Assembly: GCA_030562195.1 (NCBI GenBank)
Contig: CM060202.1
Location: 26,522,317-26,586,316, forward strand
Origin: Nipponacmea schrenckii
Lineage: Eukaryota > Mollusca > Gastropoda > Lottiidae
Direction of reading: 5' to 3'
DNA: 64,000 bases
How positions within the stretch are numbered: the first letter of the stretch is position 1; the number at the start of each line of letters is the position of its first letter. The notes beneath the pieces are model-generated. The model searched no databases, was not told the DNA's origin, and worked only from the letters and a program-made list of their open reading frames with translations. Position numbers and translations under genes: made by a program. Below are positions 47,311 to 57,874 of the stretch, piece by piece.

Positions 47311-47393
47311 CATAGGAAACTACGAATGATTTTTACATGGAATTAACACACGCGAACATAGCTCAACCCCCATTTTGAATCGCTACTTCGACT
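47311..47393 (+). repeat. Dispersed repeat R80, copy two
   Basis: CATAGGAAACTACGAATGAT, TTTTACATGGAATTAACACA, CGCGAACATAGCTCAACCCC and CATTTTGAATC match 40184-40263. Confidence 0.7.
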
Positions 47394-49347
47394 AAATAAG
47401 TTGAATTTATGAAGAAGTTATAATATTTTTAAAAAATACTTCATGTCATATTTAAATCCATTTCTAAACCTTAACATGTGGTTTAATAGTTAAGTTGAAA
47501 TATTACAACCTATAACAAATTTCGACTTGTTTGGTCGGTGTTTAGAGATTCAAGATGGCTGCCAACCACCTTCGTGAGTGCAGACTTTTTGAAAATATTT
47601 AAACTTTCCAATAAAATGATAACTCATTCACACAGTTACAAGGAACCGCTCACAATTTGACTCATAGTATTATGCCCGGTTTTAGAAATAAAACGCTACT
47701 TGTAATAGTCAATAGTTATGTTATATTGAGAGTTTAGTAGGCCTAGTATATTGCAATGTCTAGAAATATGACAATAAGGCGATCAAAATCTGTTCAATAA
47801 ATATTTCAACCACATAAATAGACCATGTAAGTACGATCGAATCAATATTATATAAGTAATTATTAACACGTGCTGAACGTCGTTAATAGTGCTAACACTA
47901 GTCTACTGAATTATAAATTGAATTTAAATATAAATGTTGAATATTAGTGCAATACAGTCAGTACAAGTTAATTTTACATAGTCAACGATATGTCTTATTT
48001 TCAAATTCCACCATTCGTATATTAACGTGGAGGGGCGCTTTCAAATCCTAAACCCCGACCATATGTTTGTCTTCTGAACAATCCTCAGACGACTACTTCG
48101 TATAGCATAAGATGCCCATAAGCGTGTTCCTTTAACAATTCGCAAGTCGTATGAAAAACCACTGCCTCAGACAGCGATAAGATCACTGTTTTTTAATCAT
48201 TTCAAAAAATTTTCATCTCTGCAGTTTCTTATCTTTCTTCATTTCCTTCCAGTTCGAGATAAGAAAACATCCCAACAGATAAAGATGACGTAGTACACAG
48301 ATAACCATACAGGTAGCTTCACGCGCCAGTTCAAGGATTTCAGCTTAATTAACTTTTAAGATATTATAAAAGAAATGTTATATTTTCAAGTGGGTACATT
48401 AGACCAAGATATCTTCTACTTATTTTATTTTCTACAAATTTAAAGGTGCCTTTCCACTATACTATGCACTATAAAATACAGTACATTTACCCGAAAACAA
48501 AAATGGGTATATACAGATGCTTAATCAGCAAAAATATAAGAAAATAACAACCTTTAGATAAACAGTGGCGTTTGTACGAAGCCACCAAAATATCAGACGA
48601 CCCCGTTAGATGTTAGAGCCTGTCACGAACACTTGTTTTCTCTTTAGCTGAAATTGCATGTGAACGAAAATCTCTTTACTAAAATTCTAAAACTGCTTAC
48701 AACTGACACACAGTGGATAGTGTTGGTGTTTGATAACATAAACAGTCGCCATAAGTCTGTCGGAATTTATTAGGTCCAAAGTGAAGATCTAAAAACCTTA
48801 ATAGCTTAAAAGTTCAATTACTGAGGGAACTGTTCAACAGTGTCGTATTTCAGTCTGGCTTAAAAGTATTCTGGTTAATGTTACATTGAAATTATGACAT
48901 AGATTGTCATGACCTGTTTGATTGCTACATATTTTAGAATAAGTACATGTAATTAACAATAATCTTATCTCTGATTGGTCGGTAATTTTAACAACCAATC
49001 AAATTGATGATCTTGACGTTTTCAATTGTATATCTGAGTGAAAAACACAGGACAGGGTAATGTTTCTTAAGCACATCACTTTCACTAATTGAACTTGAGC
49101 TAAATTTAGCATTTACACCCGGAAGTACTTTAGAAACTCTTCAAGAAAGGAGGCTGGTTGCGTCATACATATTTAAATTTAAGTTGAAAGAGCACCAACA
49201 AGTGCTCCCTATGTTTAAGCGACAGGAAAATGGGTCAAATTGGTGTACAGTTGTCAAGGACGAAGGTGAACATGAATTCGTGGCAAATATTGAGGGACTG
49301 GCTTATATGATGAAAAAAAAAAACATCGTTTTACAAAGGTAAAAACT
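47394..49347. other. About 2 kb without a supported gene
   Basis: CAAGATGGCTGCC at about 47551 resembles a YY1-type start region and is followed by CTTCGTGAGT, a weak donor. That is not enough to call an exon. A phrase TTTAAAGGTGCCTTTCCACT near 48441 resembles the inverse of GTGTGAGGGCACCTTTAA at 58.9 kb. Confidence 0.35.
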
Positions 49348-49560
49348 AATTAAGGATCCTTTATACCAGTTGTCCTTGGCCAAAATTTGGGGATTTATCT
49401 CCCAGATTATCGGATCAGAAGTACAGATGGGTCGACTGGAATTATGAGTGAAGAATATTCATTCAAGGTCTTCGAACTTTCAGACGACAATCCAGATTGG
49501 ATCCCATAACCACTATTATGCTCTACGTAACCAAGCAAGTGGCGTCACGTACAGGACCAA
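49348..49560 (-). mobile_element. SINE family B, long reverse copy
   Basis: On the minus strand: GCCACTTGCTTGGTTACGTA, GAGCATAATAGTGG, TTATGGGATCCAATCTGG, CACTCATAATTCCAGTCGAC, ATAATCTGGGAGATAAATCC, CCAAATTTTGGCCAAGGACA and ACTGGTATAAAGGATCC. This copy is the best view of the family's head. Confidence 0.7.
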
Positions 49561-50611
49561 CGCTCTTACTGACTAATGAACGTTTAACCATTAATGAACG
49601 TTATTGGTGATGTCGTGCAGAACAAATTTAGCTCTGACACACAATTTCGTTGTAATAAATCTGCGCTAGCGAGTAAGTCGGAACATTCATAATCTGATTA
49701 AAATGCAAGGCAGCATATTTTGTTTCATGTTTTATTTTTTCCCTTCATTTACGGCACACGTTTTGAGGAGATTCTACGTTGCACTGAAAAAATAAACAAA
49801 TAAATGAATCTGATGCTCCCTGACCTTGACTATATTTCTACCTATACCATGGGGCCTTACTTAGTCCACTTTGTCATCTGCGCACGGAGGTGTAGTGATC
49901 TGTGACCTCATTTAATTTCAATCGATCAAATTGGCATTTCCTACAAATATTCAATTGCATTGATGCCATCAAAACGTCATGAATAGTATGTATTTAGATA
50001 TAGTTTTGGCTTCAGAAATTCTAAAGATAGAAATTCTCCATAGATTATGACCAAAGAGCGAAGACAGACGTTGGGGATTTTAACCACTCTAAAATAAAAA
50101 AAATAGATTTTTAAACCGTTTTTATTTTTTATTTTTATATCATGTGGGTGTCTCGATCAATCTCTGTTAAAACCACAGATTCTTTTTTATATTCTATATT
50201 CACCGAGGATGTCATCTTCCCTATGTCAAGTAATTACAAACTGCGTCCAATACCCTGACTTAGTGATTCTTATTTCACAGACTGCGACGAATTTGATTGA
50301 ATCGTGCGCTAGCAATACATCAAATCAGAGCAATCGCCATAAAAACTTTTAATAATGTGGCTAATGGTTGATCACTGCTATATCAAGGTTCGGGTGCCGC
50401 CCGTATTTCTTTGGTTTAATATTTCTTATTTTCAATAATGTGGTATTTGTACGACCGTGCCGTAAGAAACTTGTCCTATAATATCAAGAAATACGGATGT
50501 CGCATAATCGACTGATATATCTTCAGTTTATCTGTTTGGCAGATGTCATTCTTTATTTCTTTCAATAATCTGGTATTTGTACGAACCTTTCGTAAAGAAA
50601 GCTCTCCGATA
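49561..50611. other. Unannotated stretch
   Basis: AT-rich sequence. A phrase ending TTCAATAATCTGGTATTTGT and ACGA recurs about 130 bp apart (50430 and 50565), indicating a small duplication. No exon was seen. Confidence 0.4.
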
Positions 50612-50665
50612 AAATAAAATGAAAGGAGTTTTACGTCCTTCTCACTCTGACGATCTTGCAAGTAC
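50612..50665 (-). mobile_element. SINE A tail-only fragment
   Basis: AAAATGAAAGGAGTTTTACG then TCCTTCTCACTCTG is the reversed 3' end of SINE A. It sits immediately before the 32-bp satellite. Confidence 0.55.
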
Positions 50666-50685
50666 GGGTGTCGCATTAACCAGTC

Positions 50686-51099
50686 GTATACCTTTGGTTT
50701 ATCAACTAACTTGACATGTATACCTTTGGTTTATCAACTAACTTGACATGTATACCTTTGGTTTATCAACTAATTTGACACGTATGTCTTTGGTTTATCA
50801 ACTAATTTGACACGTATGTCTTTGGTTTATCAACTAACTTGACACGTATACCTTTGGTTTATCAACTAACTTGACACGTATACCTTTGGTTTTTAATTCC
50901 AACCTTTTTTAAAATTGACACGTATGCCTTCGGTTTATCAACTAACTTGACACGTATGCCTTCGGTTTATCAACTAACTTGACACGTACGCCTTTGGTTT
51001 ATCAACTAAGTTGACACGTATGCCTTCTGTTTATCAACTAACTTAACACGTATACCTATGGTTTATCAACTAACTTGACATGTATACCTTTGGTTTATG
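50686..51099 (+). repeat. 32-bp satellite array, 13 units
   Basis: GTTTATCAAC or a variant recurs at 50697, 50729, 50761, 50793, 50825, 50857, 50889, 50933, 50965, 50997, 51029, 51061 and 51093. The spacing is exactly 32 bp except for one 44-bp unit at 50889, whose interior is replaced by TTTTAATTCCAACCTTTTTT. The monomer is GTTTATCAACTAACTTGACA then CGTATACCTTTG. Variants (ATGTCT, ATGCCTTC) cluster in neighbouring units, showing local spread of mutations. Confidence 0.95.
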
Positions 51100-51600
51100 A
51101 GGATGACAGATTCAATCCATCGTTTCTTTTTCCGCTATTTTAGTTTTTGTACGAAGGCAACACACTTCTATGAATGATTGAAGACGCCCACAGTAAAAAT
51201 AGACACTGAATATAGAGCCGTATTTGAATTTCAATGTCTCAATATATCCAGGTAAAATGTGTTTAAGGAGTATAAATCTAAAATTGGAAAATTATTTTTT
51301 CAGAGACTTAAAATACTTTATTATATAATCTAATTTCACCTTAATTTGTTAGATTTGTTTTTTACAAGTTATTTATATTGACGCCTACAATATCATAAAC
51401 CCCCGACAATTTCAAAAATAGTTTTTTATACCTCAAATCTGATTAATTTTTCTGGATGACTTATATTATACTTTTTAAATTGAAAGTTTATATTTTCAAC
51501 AACAAAATAAACCAGCATTTATTACCCAGTAAGGCATAAAACAACTTTTGAAATTTATCAAATGAAAAACAAAATATAAACAAATAAATTCATAAACAAT
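51100..51600. other. Unannotated AT-rich stretch
   Basis: Very AT-rich with no frame of note. A pyrimidine tract ends in TTTTTTCAG near 51303, without an open exon behind it. Confidence 0.35.
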
Positions 51601-51619
51601 ATTTACCCAATCTTTTTCA

Positions 51620-51960
51620 CCTGTCTTGTATCACGGAAGTTAGTAAATACGATTATTTGGTTGGATTGTAAGCGAGTGAATACAGCCAATCAGAACTGTT
51701 CACATGAAGTGTACAAACATTAAGATATCCTGTTAGGCTAAAATCCCTCTGTCGTTGGCTCTGATTGGCTGTTTTCTTTAGCGTACAGTCCAATTAAATC
51801 TTGCATTTCGTGACACAGTAAAAGTGACTATTCAAGAGTCAAGGTAAAACACAACGTTCGTAATTTGTTGACATTATGATGATACAAGAAAGTGGCTATT
51901 CCAATCAAGGTAAATGTAGCAGTATTTAATAGTTTGACAATGTAAAGATGTATTAACAAT
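51620..51960. mobile_element. Foldback element carrying S40 long-form units
   Basis: CAGCCAATCAGA at 51683-51694 is the exact inverse of TCTGATTGGCTG at 51760-51771. Pairing continues imperfectly outward (TTGGTTGGATTGTAAGCG against CGTACAGTCCAATTAAA). To the right are two units of about 85 bp: AAAGTGACTATTC...GTCAAGG, TTCGTAATTTGTTGACATTA, GATACAAGAAAGTGGCTATT, CCAATCAAGGTAAATG and TTTAATAGTTTGACAATGTA. The CTCTGATTG...TACAGTCCAAT leader also precedes the short S40 array at 8.39 kb, so leader and repeat probably form one mobile unit. Confidence 0.6.
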
Positions 51961-52507
51961 GTTACAGCAATGGAGTAATCATGGTCCAAAGAGAAAGGGA
52001 TAGACAGTGTGGGAAATTTACCGGAAAAATAAAAGAAGCGAATGCAGGGGAACGTGTCCGGAAACGTTCCGGGTAAGGTTTGCATTTTCACCCACAAGAG
52101 TTTCCAATACTCTAATCATGAAATTTATAGGAAAAAAATTGCATCATATATCGTGAGGAAGGCCGCTCCTCAGTGTTTATAATTATATTAATACGATGTC
52201 TAACGTTTGTATTAGTATAAATAAATTATAGGAAAATGAAGGGAAATTGAATACGCTATACCAATCCCTTAAACCACAAAGTCATGAATTGTATGACAAC
52301 TGTATTACATTATCACTCGTGGATTCTGTCAGTGGGGGAGCTAGTCTGGAATCTTTCGTGAATGTGTTCTTGCACAATCGCTTTGGGTTACTGTCATATG
52401 CTTAGTTACGTGGTACAAAATGGGAAGCGTAGGTTACAATTCCGATCGGTTTAAGGACTAAGGGTACAAATATTGGACTTACTGACTTGGTATAAAGTAT
52501 ACAAGAC

Positions 52508-52575
52508 AGTTGACTATTGCAGTCAAGGTGTTAAACACAGTTCGTAATAGCTTGCCATTGTAGAGATATCCTTTT
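52508..52575 (+). repeat. Single S40 long-form unit
   Basis: TTGACTATTGCAGTCAAGGT, GTTAAACACAGTTCGTAATA and GCTTGCCATTGTAGAGATAT give the clearest isolated example of the long-form unit. Confidence 0.65.
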
Positions 52576-52652
52576 CTTAATTTTGGTCGGTGATGTTAAA
52601 AATCTATTTACAAGAACATGATTGAGATGAATGCCTTGGTTGAAATGTCGAA

Positions 52653-52942
52653 TTAAAGGGACAATCCGTTTGATCAATCATACCTTAGTCTTAGAAATGA
52701 AATGAATGGAGTTTTACGTCCTACTCTTCTGCACCTTATGGGCTAATGAAGACGGACCTTAGTCTTAGAAATGGGAATTTTAATCTAAGCTAATTAGCAA
52801 TATTGTCACCAACTCGAAATTTGAGCCTCAAATTTATATGTGTCTGAAACTATCTGCGTTGGAAAGTTAGGATCACGACTCGTATTTACCTTGAAACTCC
52901 GCTGAATATTGACCATCCTGAAAATGGCGATACTGTCCCTTA
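52653..52942. mobile_element. MITE family B copy interrupted by a SINE A insertion
   Basis: The left end is TTAAAGGGACAATCCGTTTG. The right end is GAAAATGGCGATACTGTCCC then TTA, so the termini are inverted (GGGACA / TGTCCC). Between them lie GATCAATCATACCTTAGTCT, AATTTTAATCTAAGCTAATT and TTTGAGCCTCAAATTTATAT. Removing the insertion at 52700-52755 and one 18-bp duplicate restores continuity with the relatives at 21.7 and 54.1 kb. Confidence 0.8.
52700..52755 (-). mobile_element. 56-bp 5'-truncated SINE A with perfect 18-bp target duplication
   Basis: The inserted sequence is AAATGAATGGAGTTTTACGT, CCTACTCTTCTGCACCTTAT, GGGCTAATGAAGACGG, the reversed SINE A 3' end. It is bounded by identical ACCTTAGTCTTAGAAATG at 52682-52699 and 52756-52773. 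Only one copy of that 18-mer is expected in an uninterrupted MITE B. Perfect direct duplications of this length with 5' truncation are the signature of target-primed reverse transcription. Confidence 0.9.
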
Positions 52943-53589
52943 GAGTAGTCTACCCCTACCTTTTGAAAGATTTCTACCCACCGCTGCGGGACTTTGAGCT
53001 AGTTATGGGAATGCACCATTGTTCGTAGACTGAAAATGAAATAATGGGGAAAAAATCCAGATATTGTGGATATTCATTATAGGGTCGATCCTGTTAAACC
53101 ACAAATGTTTTCTTTTTGAAAGCCGATATTCTTTAGACCACTTAAATATCGTAACAGTATAAAATGGGTTTGTGGAAACCTCAATTTCAATTTACCACAA
53201 ATGTTAACACGAAAATGACAACACATTTATTTGGTTTAAGAATGTTGTACGTATATTTTTTTTATACAGAATAGATTATTTCAATTATCAAAATTATGTC
53301 AACAACCTGAAAATTTAAGTACAAGATATGTATTACTATCTGTAAGTTTAAGGAAAACTGCGTCTTAGAATGATTCTGGCAAATAAGAGCATATATTATC
53401 ATCAGTAAATATACCTGCTTCCATAAATAACATAACAGTATCTTTATATAATCCGATGAATCAAATTAAAAACTTTTATTATCCATACAAATGCAAATTG
53501 ATTTTGAAAAACGCTTTATGCTTATAAATTGATTAGGGGTTTTTCAGTTATTACGCTACCTTATTTTGTGAGGTTTTTCGATTTTCCAG

Positions 53590-53617
53590 GTATTTATCTG
53601 TTACTTTATGACACAAG
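53590..53617 (+). CDS. Candidate 28-bp micro-exon
   Basis: TTTTTCGATTTTCCAG ends at 53589 and a strong donor, CAAG/GTAAGTTC, follows 53617. Two of the three frames through the 28 bp are open (VFICYFMTQ or IYLLLYDT). Both flanking signals are better than most in the window. Micro-exons of this size occur in animal genes, but in 64 kb a chance pair is possible. There is no family evidence. Confidence 0.15.
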
Positions 53618-53784
53618 GTAAGTTCAAGTAAGATGAATATATACATATATTGAACATTCTTCAGAACTTCATGTTATGCCCATTCTTGGCCGCAGCTTGC
53701 CTTGTCTAAGGAGAACGCAAGTCAGAAAACAAAAGCCCCTCCCCAAAAATGGGGAAACAAAACGAAATTGACGCGATTTTCCCG

Positions 53785-53875
53785 GCTTTTCAGTTGGAAA
53801 TGCCACTGTAGTGGCAAATCTTTCCTCATTACACACTTCATAGCGTTTTCTATCCACATTATCACAGCATCAGAT
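53785..53875 (+). mobile_element. SINE family A inner fragment
   Basis: GGAAATGCCACTGTAGTGGC, AAATCTTTCCTCATTACACA, CTTCATAGCGTTTTCTATCC match the SINE A block that reads GGAAATCG, CTGTCCTGGCAAAATTTCCC, CGTTGCCCGTCTTC. The overlapping 77-codon frame is therefore repeat-derived. Confidence 0.5.
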
Positions 53876-54138
53876 ATAAAACATACTTTCAACATTAAAC
53901 ATTTCCTCAAGGATGTAGTTTGTGGTTTAAATTGAAGTGAATAGCCCTCTAGGTTATTACAGATAGTTTAAATAAAGCAGTGAATAACAATAAGGGTTTA
54001 ATTGTTTACACAATATCCATCTTCCAAGCCCCTTTAACCACAGAATTAGGGCTCGACTGATAGGCCTATGTCTATAAATAGTACGAGGTTCAGGCGCTCC
54101 GAATGTGATAATAACGGTAAGGTTTTGGTTAGGAATTC

Positions 54139-54440
54139 TTTAAAGGGATAAATTTATCATCCCTTGGACCAATCCTACTTTATTCTAAGAAATTTGAATG
54201 CTGTAGCTAAGCCAATCAGTAATAGTGTTCACAGTTCACTGTCAAAATATGTACCTTCAAATCCATGTATGTACAGAATTATCCATGTTTGAAGGCTACA
54301 ATGACAACTTGTTTTTTCTTAAAACTGTAAAGCGAGAGTAAAATTCCTATGCAATTTCCTACGCTTCTAATACTGTCGAAGACTAGTTACATATTCAAGA
54401 CTCGAAACAACCTCCGAAAATGGCCAAACATGGTATTTTT
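54139..54440. mobile_element. MITE family B, near full-length uninterrupted copy
   Basis: The left end is TTAAAGGGATAAATTTATC followed by GGACCAATCCTACTTTATTC, AATGCTGTAGCTAAGCCAAT and CAGTAATAGTGTTCACAGTT. The right end is ACATATTCAAGACTCGAAAC, CTCCGAAAATGGCCAAACAT. It gives the reference order for the other family B pieces. Confidence 0.7.
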
Positions 54441-54989
54441 GTTAGACATCTTTTAAATAATAATTATTGTTACGAAAGGGTCATGAGATCAAGGGGAAGC
54501 TGAATTTCAAAAGCTGTAAATTTGACATGAAATGGAGGTTGCCGTCCTACTTTCACCTGATTGTGCTGATAATTTTAGGCAGTGTCATTAAGACGAGTCA
54601 ATATTCACTTCATTTACAAAGTGTAAACGAATGTAAAGTAAATTCTTAATCTGAAAAGTGTAGGCTATAGCTAAAGAACGGGACGAAATTAGACGACTGT
54701 GTGCCTTTTATTAATGAAAGTGGAAATTGCTTAATAAATTAGACCCAGTAGTCTAGACACCCTCACAATGGTCATTCATAAACCATGTAACAGGGAATCA
54801 ACAAGAGATTTAGAACTTTGTTCTATTTTATATGAATGGTATCTTTGGAGAAGATTCAATATTTATTACCGAAAATGGACTGGTTTAGAAAGTCATTTCT
54901 CTTTTAACAAAACGCAATTATCCTCCAACAATAAGTTACTCTCGGTTTGTTTGGATGAGCTATGTGATGTGTGAAGTTATACAACACAG
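54441..54989. other. Unannotated stretch
   Basis: Frames of 60 and 68 codons at 54467 and 54768 (+) have no recognisable family, paired splice signals or neighbouring support. Confidence 0.35.
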
Positions 54990-55185
54990 TTGATTCTTTA
55001 CAGGAAGCCATTTGCTTGGTTAGGTCGAACAAAGGCCAATCTTGATTTTCGGTCTGCCCGATGACCTTCAATAAGTCATATTCACTAATAATTTAAGTTC
55101 AATGCCAAGAAGTTTGGCCAAGGACAAGCTGGTAGATAGGATTTTTAACTGTGAACCTAAGTTGTTATCCTTATAAAATATGTGG
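54990..55185 (+). mobile_element. SINE family B, forward copy
   Basis: GCCATTTGCTTGGTTAGGTC, GAACAAAGGCCAATC, CTGCCCGATGACCTTCAATA, AGTTTGGCCAAGGACAAGCT, GGTAGATAGG and GTGAACCTAAGTTGTTATCC run in family order from head to 3' block. Confidence 0.7.
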
Positions 55186-55575
55186 TATTAATATTAAAAA
55201 CATTGGACTTAAGCATGTAATGGAATTCTATTGGCCACTGTTTATGTTTATAATGTAATGAAGTAAGACAGGCTAGACCTACAATCTCCTGGGACAAAAG
55301 ACATTAATTATTAATTTGGTCTACATTTTTCATTCATACTATCCGATCAATATTGTACCGGGAAAAAACATTCCAAACATATAAACCATTATTCAACAAT
55401 ACAGTATTTGATCCACTAGCAATAACCTTCCAATTTGCCTTTTGTTCTATCAAAACGGAAAACGTTTAATTTGTTGATCCTCCGAGTATTTAATTATTCT
55501 TTTATTTGCGTTGTCTTTTCAATTGGCCTTGTATTCATTTCATTCGTTTTGTTTTAACAAGCAATTATTACTTAG

Positions 55576-55655
55576 AAAGGATCCCTATATCGGCGGACTT
55601 GTGAACCTAAGTTGTTATCCTTGTAAAATATAGTTGTTTCTTTCTTTCTTCTTTA
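55576..55655 (+). mobile_element. SINE family B 3' fragment
   Basis: AGAAAGGATCCCTATATCGG, CGGACTTGTGAACCTAAGTT, GTTATCCTTGTAAAATATAG and TTGTTTCTTTCTTTC form a 5'-truncated copy. Confidence 0.75.
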
Positions 55656-57035
55656 TTTTTATGCTTTTTGTCCATCAGTTATCTTCAACTTGAGATCAAT
55701 TAAAGCAGGCACCTTAAATCTTTATATCCTGCCAAACGTTTAGTACTACTCGCTTTTCCATTTGCTCAGATTCAACCGGACTTAACTTAAAGTATTAGAT
55801 CAACAAGCCGTTATAACCATTTGGCAATGCCTTGTATTCAATTAAAAAGGATAACCGATTCTTCCGTATTCACTTATTTCAACATTTGCCTTGCCTCTTC
55901 AACTTATGTTCGATTAAAACTGACAAATGACACTCCCGTTTCTTTTAAAATTACATTCCTTTGATCTCTATGTTCGATTTTACCTGGTAACTGCCACTCC
56001 CGTAATTTTCAAACTTGCATCGTTTGTTCCAGACATGCAAAATATCTAGACGTAATAAATTATTACATATGATCTGGGACCGATGAGAATATAAAATATT
56101 TTGAGAAACAATGTTATAAGCGACCCTTGCCAGCCTGCTTGTACATTTAGTTCATTTACGATTACGGATATCAAGTCGGAAATTACTTCCCCATAGCCGT
56201 AGATGGTCAGAGTTAATTCTTGGTTCTTCCTCGGATTCACTGCATACAGTTTTTATGCTTCTTTATATACGATTTTCTTTACTTTGATTAAGTCGATTTG
56301 AAGGAAGGTACAAAGTCCATTTCAAAATTAGGCCGTACCCGTTTACATGTTATTATTTATGATATACGTTATTAGATCTACACACACACACAAAAATAAA
56401 AAAATAAAATAAAAAAAATATTCTAGCTCGTATAGAGCTTTTAAATGACTGTAGTAATGGGAAGTCAAAAAAGTTCATATTACTCTTTCTTCAATGAAGT
56501 GAAAAATTGCATAACGTATCTTTATTATTCATTTGAATAGATAAGAATGTATGGTATATTTTTAGAAATTGTGTTTAAAGCCACTTTGTGTTGGAATTTT
56601 TGGTAAATAACTTTTTCATTTGAACGTCTAAGCATTTTATTTGCAGCTTTTCAGTGTCGTTGATTGGCTATATTTTGGTCATCGAATTGTAATTGCTAAA
56701 GAATCACAAAATACATGGATATACTATTGCTAACATTTATAAACTCAAAGTTTTACATGCTCATACAGACAGTGTTATCAAGAGAATTAAATATTATCTT
56801 AACAAGTCTAACAATATATAGACATATAATGAGTAACAATAAGTAAGGGAAACAAAAGATAAAGAACCGTTGCATTTTTATCATAATTTTTAATCATATA
56901 TTTATAACAAGTTTATCAAAGTCATAAACGCGCATCTTCAACTATCTTAAGCTATATGGAACTATGCCTTTACTTCATTAAGCGTATTTCGTGTATCCCA
57001 GAAGTTTGCAAATGTAGTTGTTTAACTGGATTGGG
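55656..57035. other. Unannotated AT-rich stretch with a small CA/A-rich simple repeat
   Basis: CACACACACACA followed by A-rich sequence lies at about 56380-56420. No exon or tRNA was seen. A possible direct triplet of TCCACTCCCGT-like phrases near 55930-56000 is too weak to call. Confidence 0.4.
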
Positions 57036-57078
57036 AGTAAGCAGAAGTCGTAATAGCTTGACATTGTGAAGATTGTGG
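57036..57078 (+). repeat. Single S40 motif with element leader
   Basis: GTCGTAATAGCTTGACATTG then TGAAGATTGTGG. The leader upstream (TCCCAGAAGTTTGCAAATGT, AACTGGATTGGGAGTAAGC) matches the left edge of the 51.62-kb element (TCACGGAAGTTAGTAAATAC, GGTTGGATTGTAAGC). Confidence 0.65.
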
Positions 57079-57248
57079 AGTGTTGATTGCTTCACATCGT
57101 ATCCCAAATACGGGTTGTGCCATAGTCTTATTAATCTAATTGGCGTGGACAAGAGAACAAATCGTGCATAATGAGTGATTTGATTTGATTGGTTGAAATC
57201 TCCTCGAACGATTGTAGGTCCAATTGTGATTGGACGAGTTTTGAATAT

Positions 57249-57391
57249 GTAATTTCCCTCACTTGTGTATTCACGGTCTGGAGAAAGTATGGCGAATTTG
57301 GGTTTGGTTTGGAAATACATGTAGTGTATTTCCCTCACCTGTATTTCCGCGGTCTAGAGAAAGTATGGCGAATGCTGGGGGTATTGTTTGG
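57249..57391 (+). repeat. Tandem duplication (76 bp) covering a start region
   Basis: ATTTCCCTCACTTGTGTATT, CACGGTCTGGAGAAAGTATG and GCGAATTTGGGTTTGGTTTGG repeat 76 bp later as ATTTCCCTCACCTGTATTTC, CGCGGTCTAGAGAAAGTATG and GCGAATGCTGGGGG...GTTTGG. Both copies contain GAAAGTATGGCGAA, with ATGs at 57289 and 57365. The first ATG opens only 11 codons; the second opens the candidate exon. Confidence 0.8.
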
Positions 57392-57425
57392 ACAAGACGA
57401 TTTCTTCATACTGTTCCTTTAAGAG
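57365..57425 (+). CDS. Best candidate first coding exon, mitochondrial-presequence-like
   Basis: The ATG at 57365 opens MANAGGIVWTRRFLHTVPLR, plus one base of the next codon, up to a good donor, GAG/GTAACTT, at 57426 (phase 1). The peptide has no acidic residue and three arginines, with hydrophobic residues spaced as in an amphipathic helix. This is typical of a matrix-targeting presequence and fits a short first exon of a nuclear gene for a mitochondrial protein. The upstream region holds TTTCCGCGG and is duplicated. Unspliced, the frame would run on to 57565 with a composition that looks intronic after residue 21. I could not find the second exon: the strong acceptor at 60140 gives an early stop in phase. 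Gene identity is unknown. Confidence 0.4.
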
Positions 57426-57874
57426 GTAACTTATTATATACCTATAGACCAGCTGTCCGCTGTCGTTTCTGCCTGAATGGCCTTCAATATACTGTGGTTT
57501 TATTGAACAATATATGTAGATATAATAATGTTATAATATTTACGTATGTGGTCATGTTCCACTAGGTTCTTAAGAGTTAGACGTTTTAATTTTTTAGATT
57601 CAGGACGTCACGGATTATTATCTCTGAAAATCTCTATATAAAATACGACTTTTTGCCCCCACCCATTCAGCCATTTTCTAGACAAGCCCTGCAAAATGGA
57701 CCTTTTTCTCGTCAAAACAATTTATGTTCAGAGCCTCATCCTCTCTGTTTCATTTATTGGTCATTTCTGGAGATTCTCTTTGATTGCAGATATAAGAGAT
57801 GTCACATTTCCTTTCTAAAAAGAGACATTGATAGTTGAGCTGTTCCAATCAGGAAACACATATTTTAAAGACTA

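Noticed and set aside
47551..47578. Possible first exon starting CAAGATGGCTGCC with GTGAGT nearby
   Set aside because: The donor context (CTTC/GTGAGT) is poor and no other promoter or exon evidence supports it. Similar AAGATGGCG starts occur by chance near 29868 and 44960.
53702..53935. 77-codon plus-strand frame
   Set aside because: Overlaps a SINE A inner fragment; the composition is lysine- and serine-rich noise.
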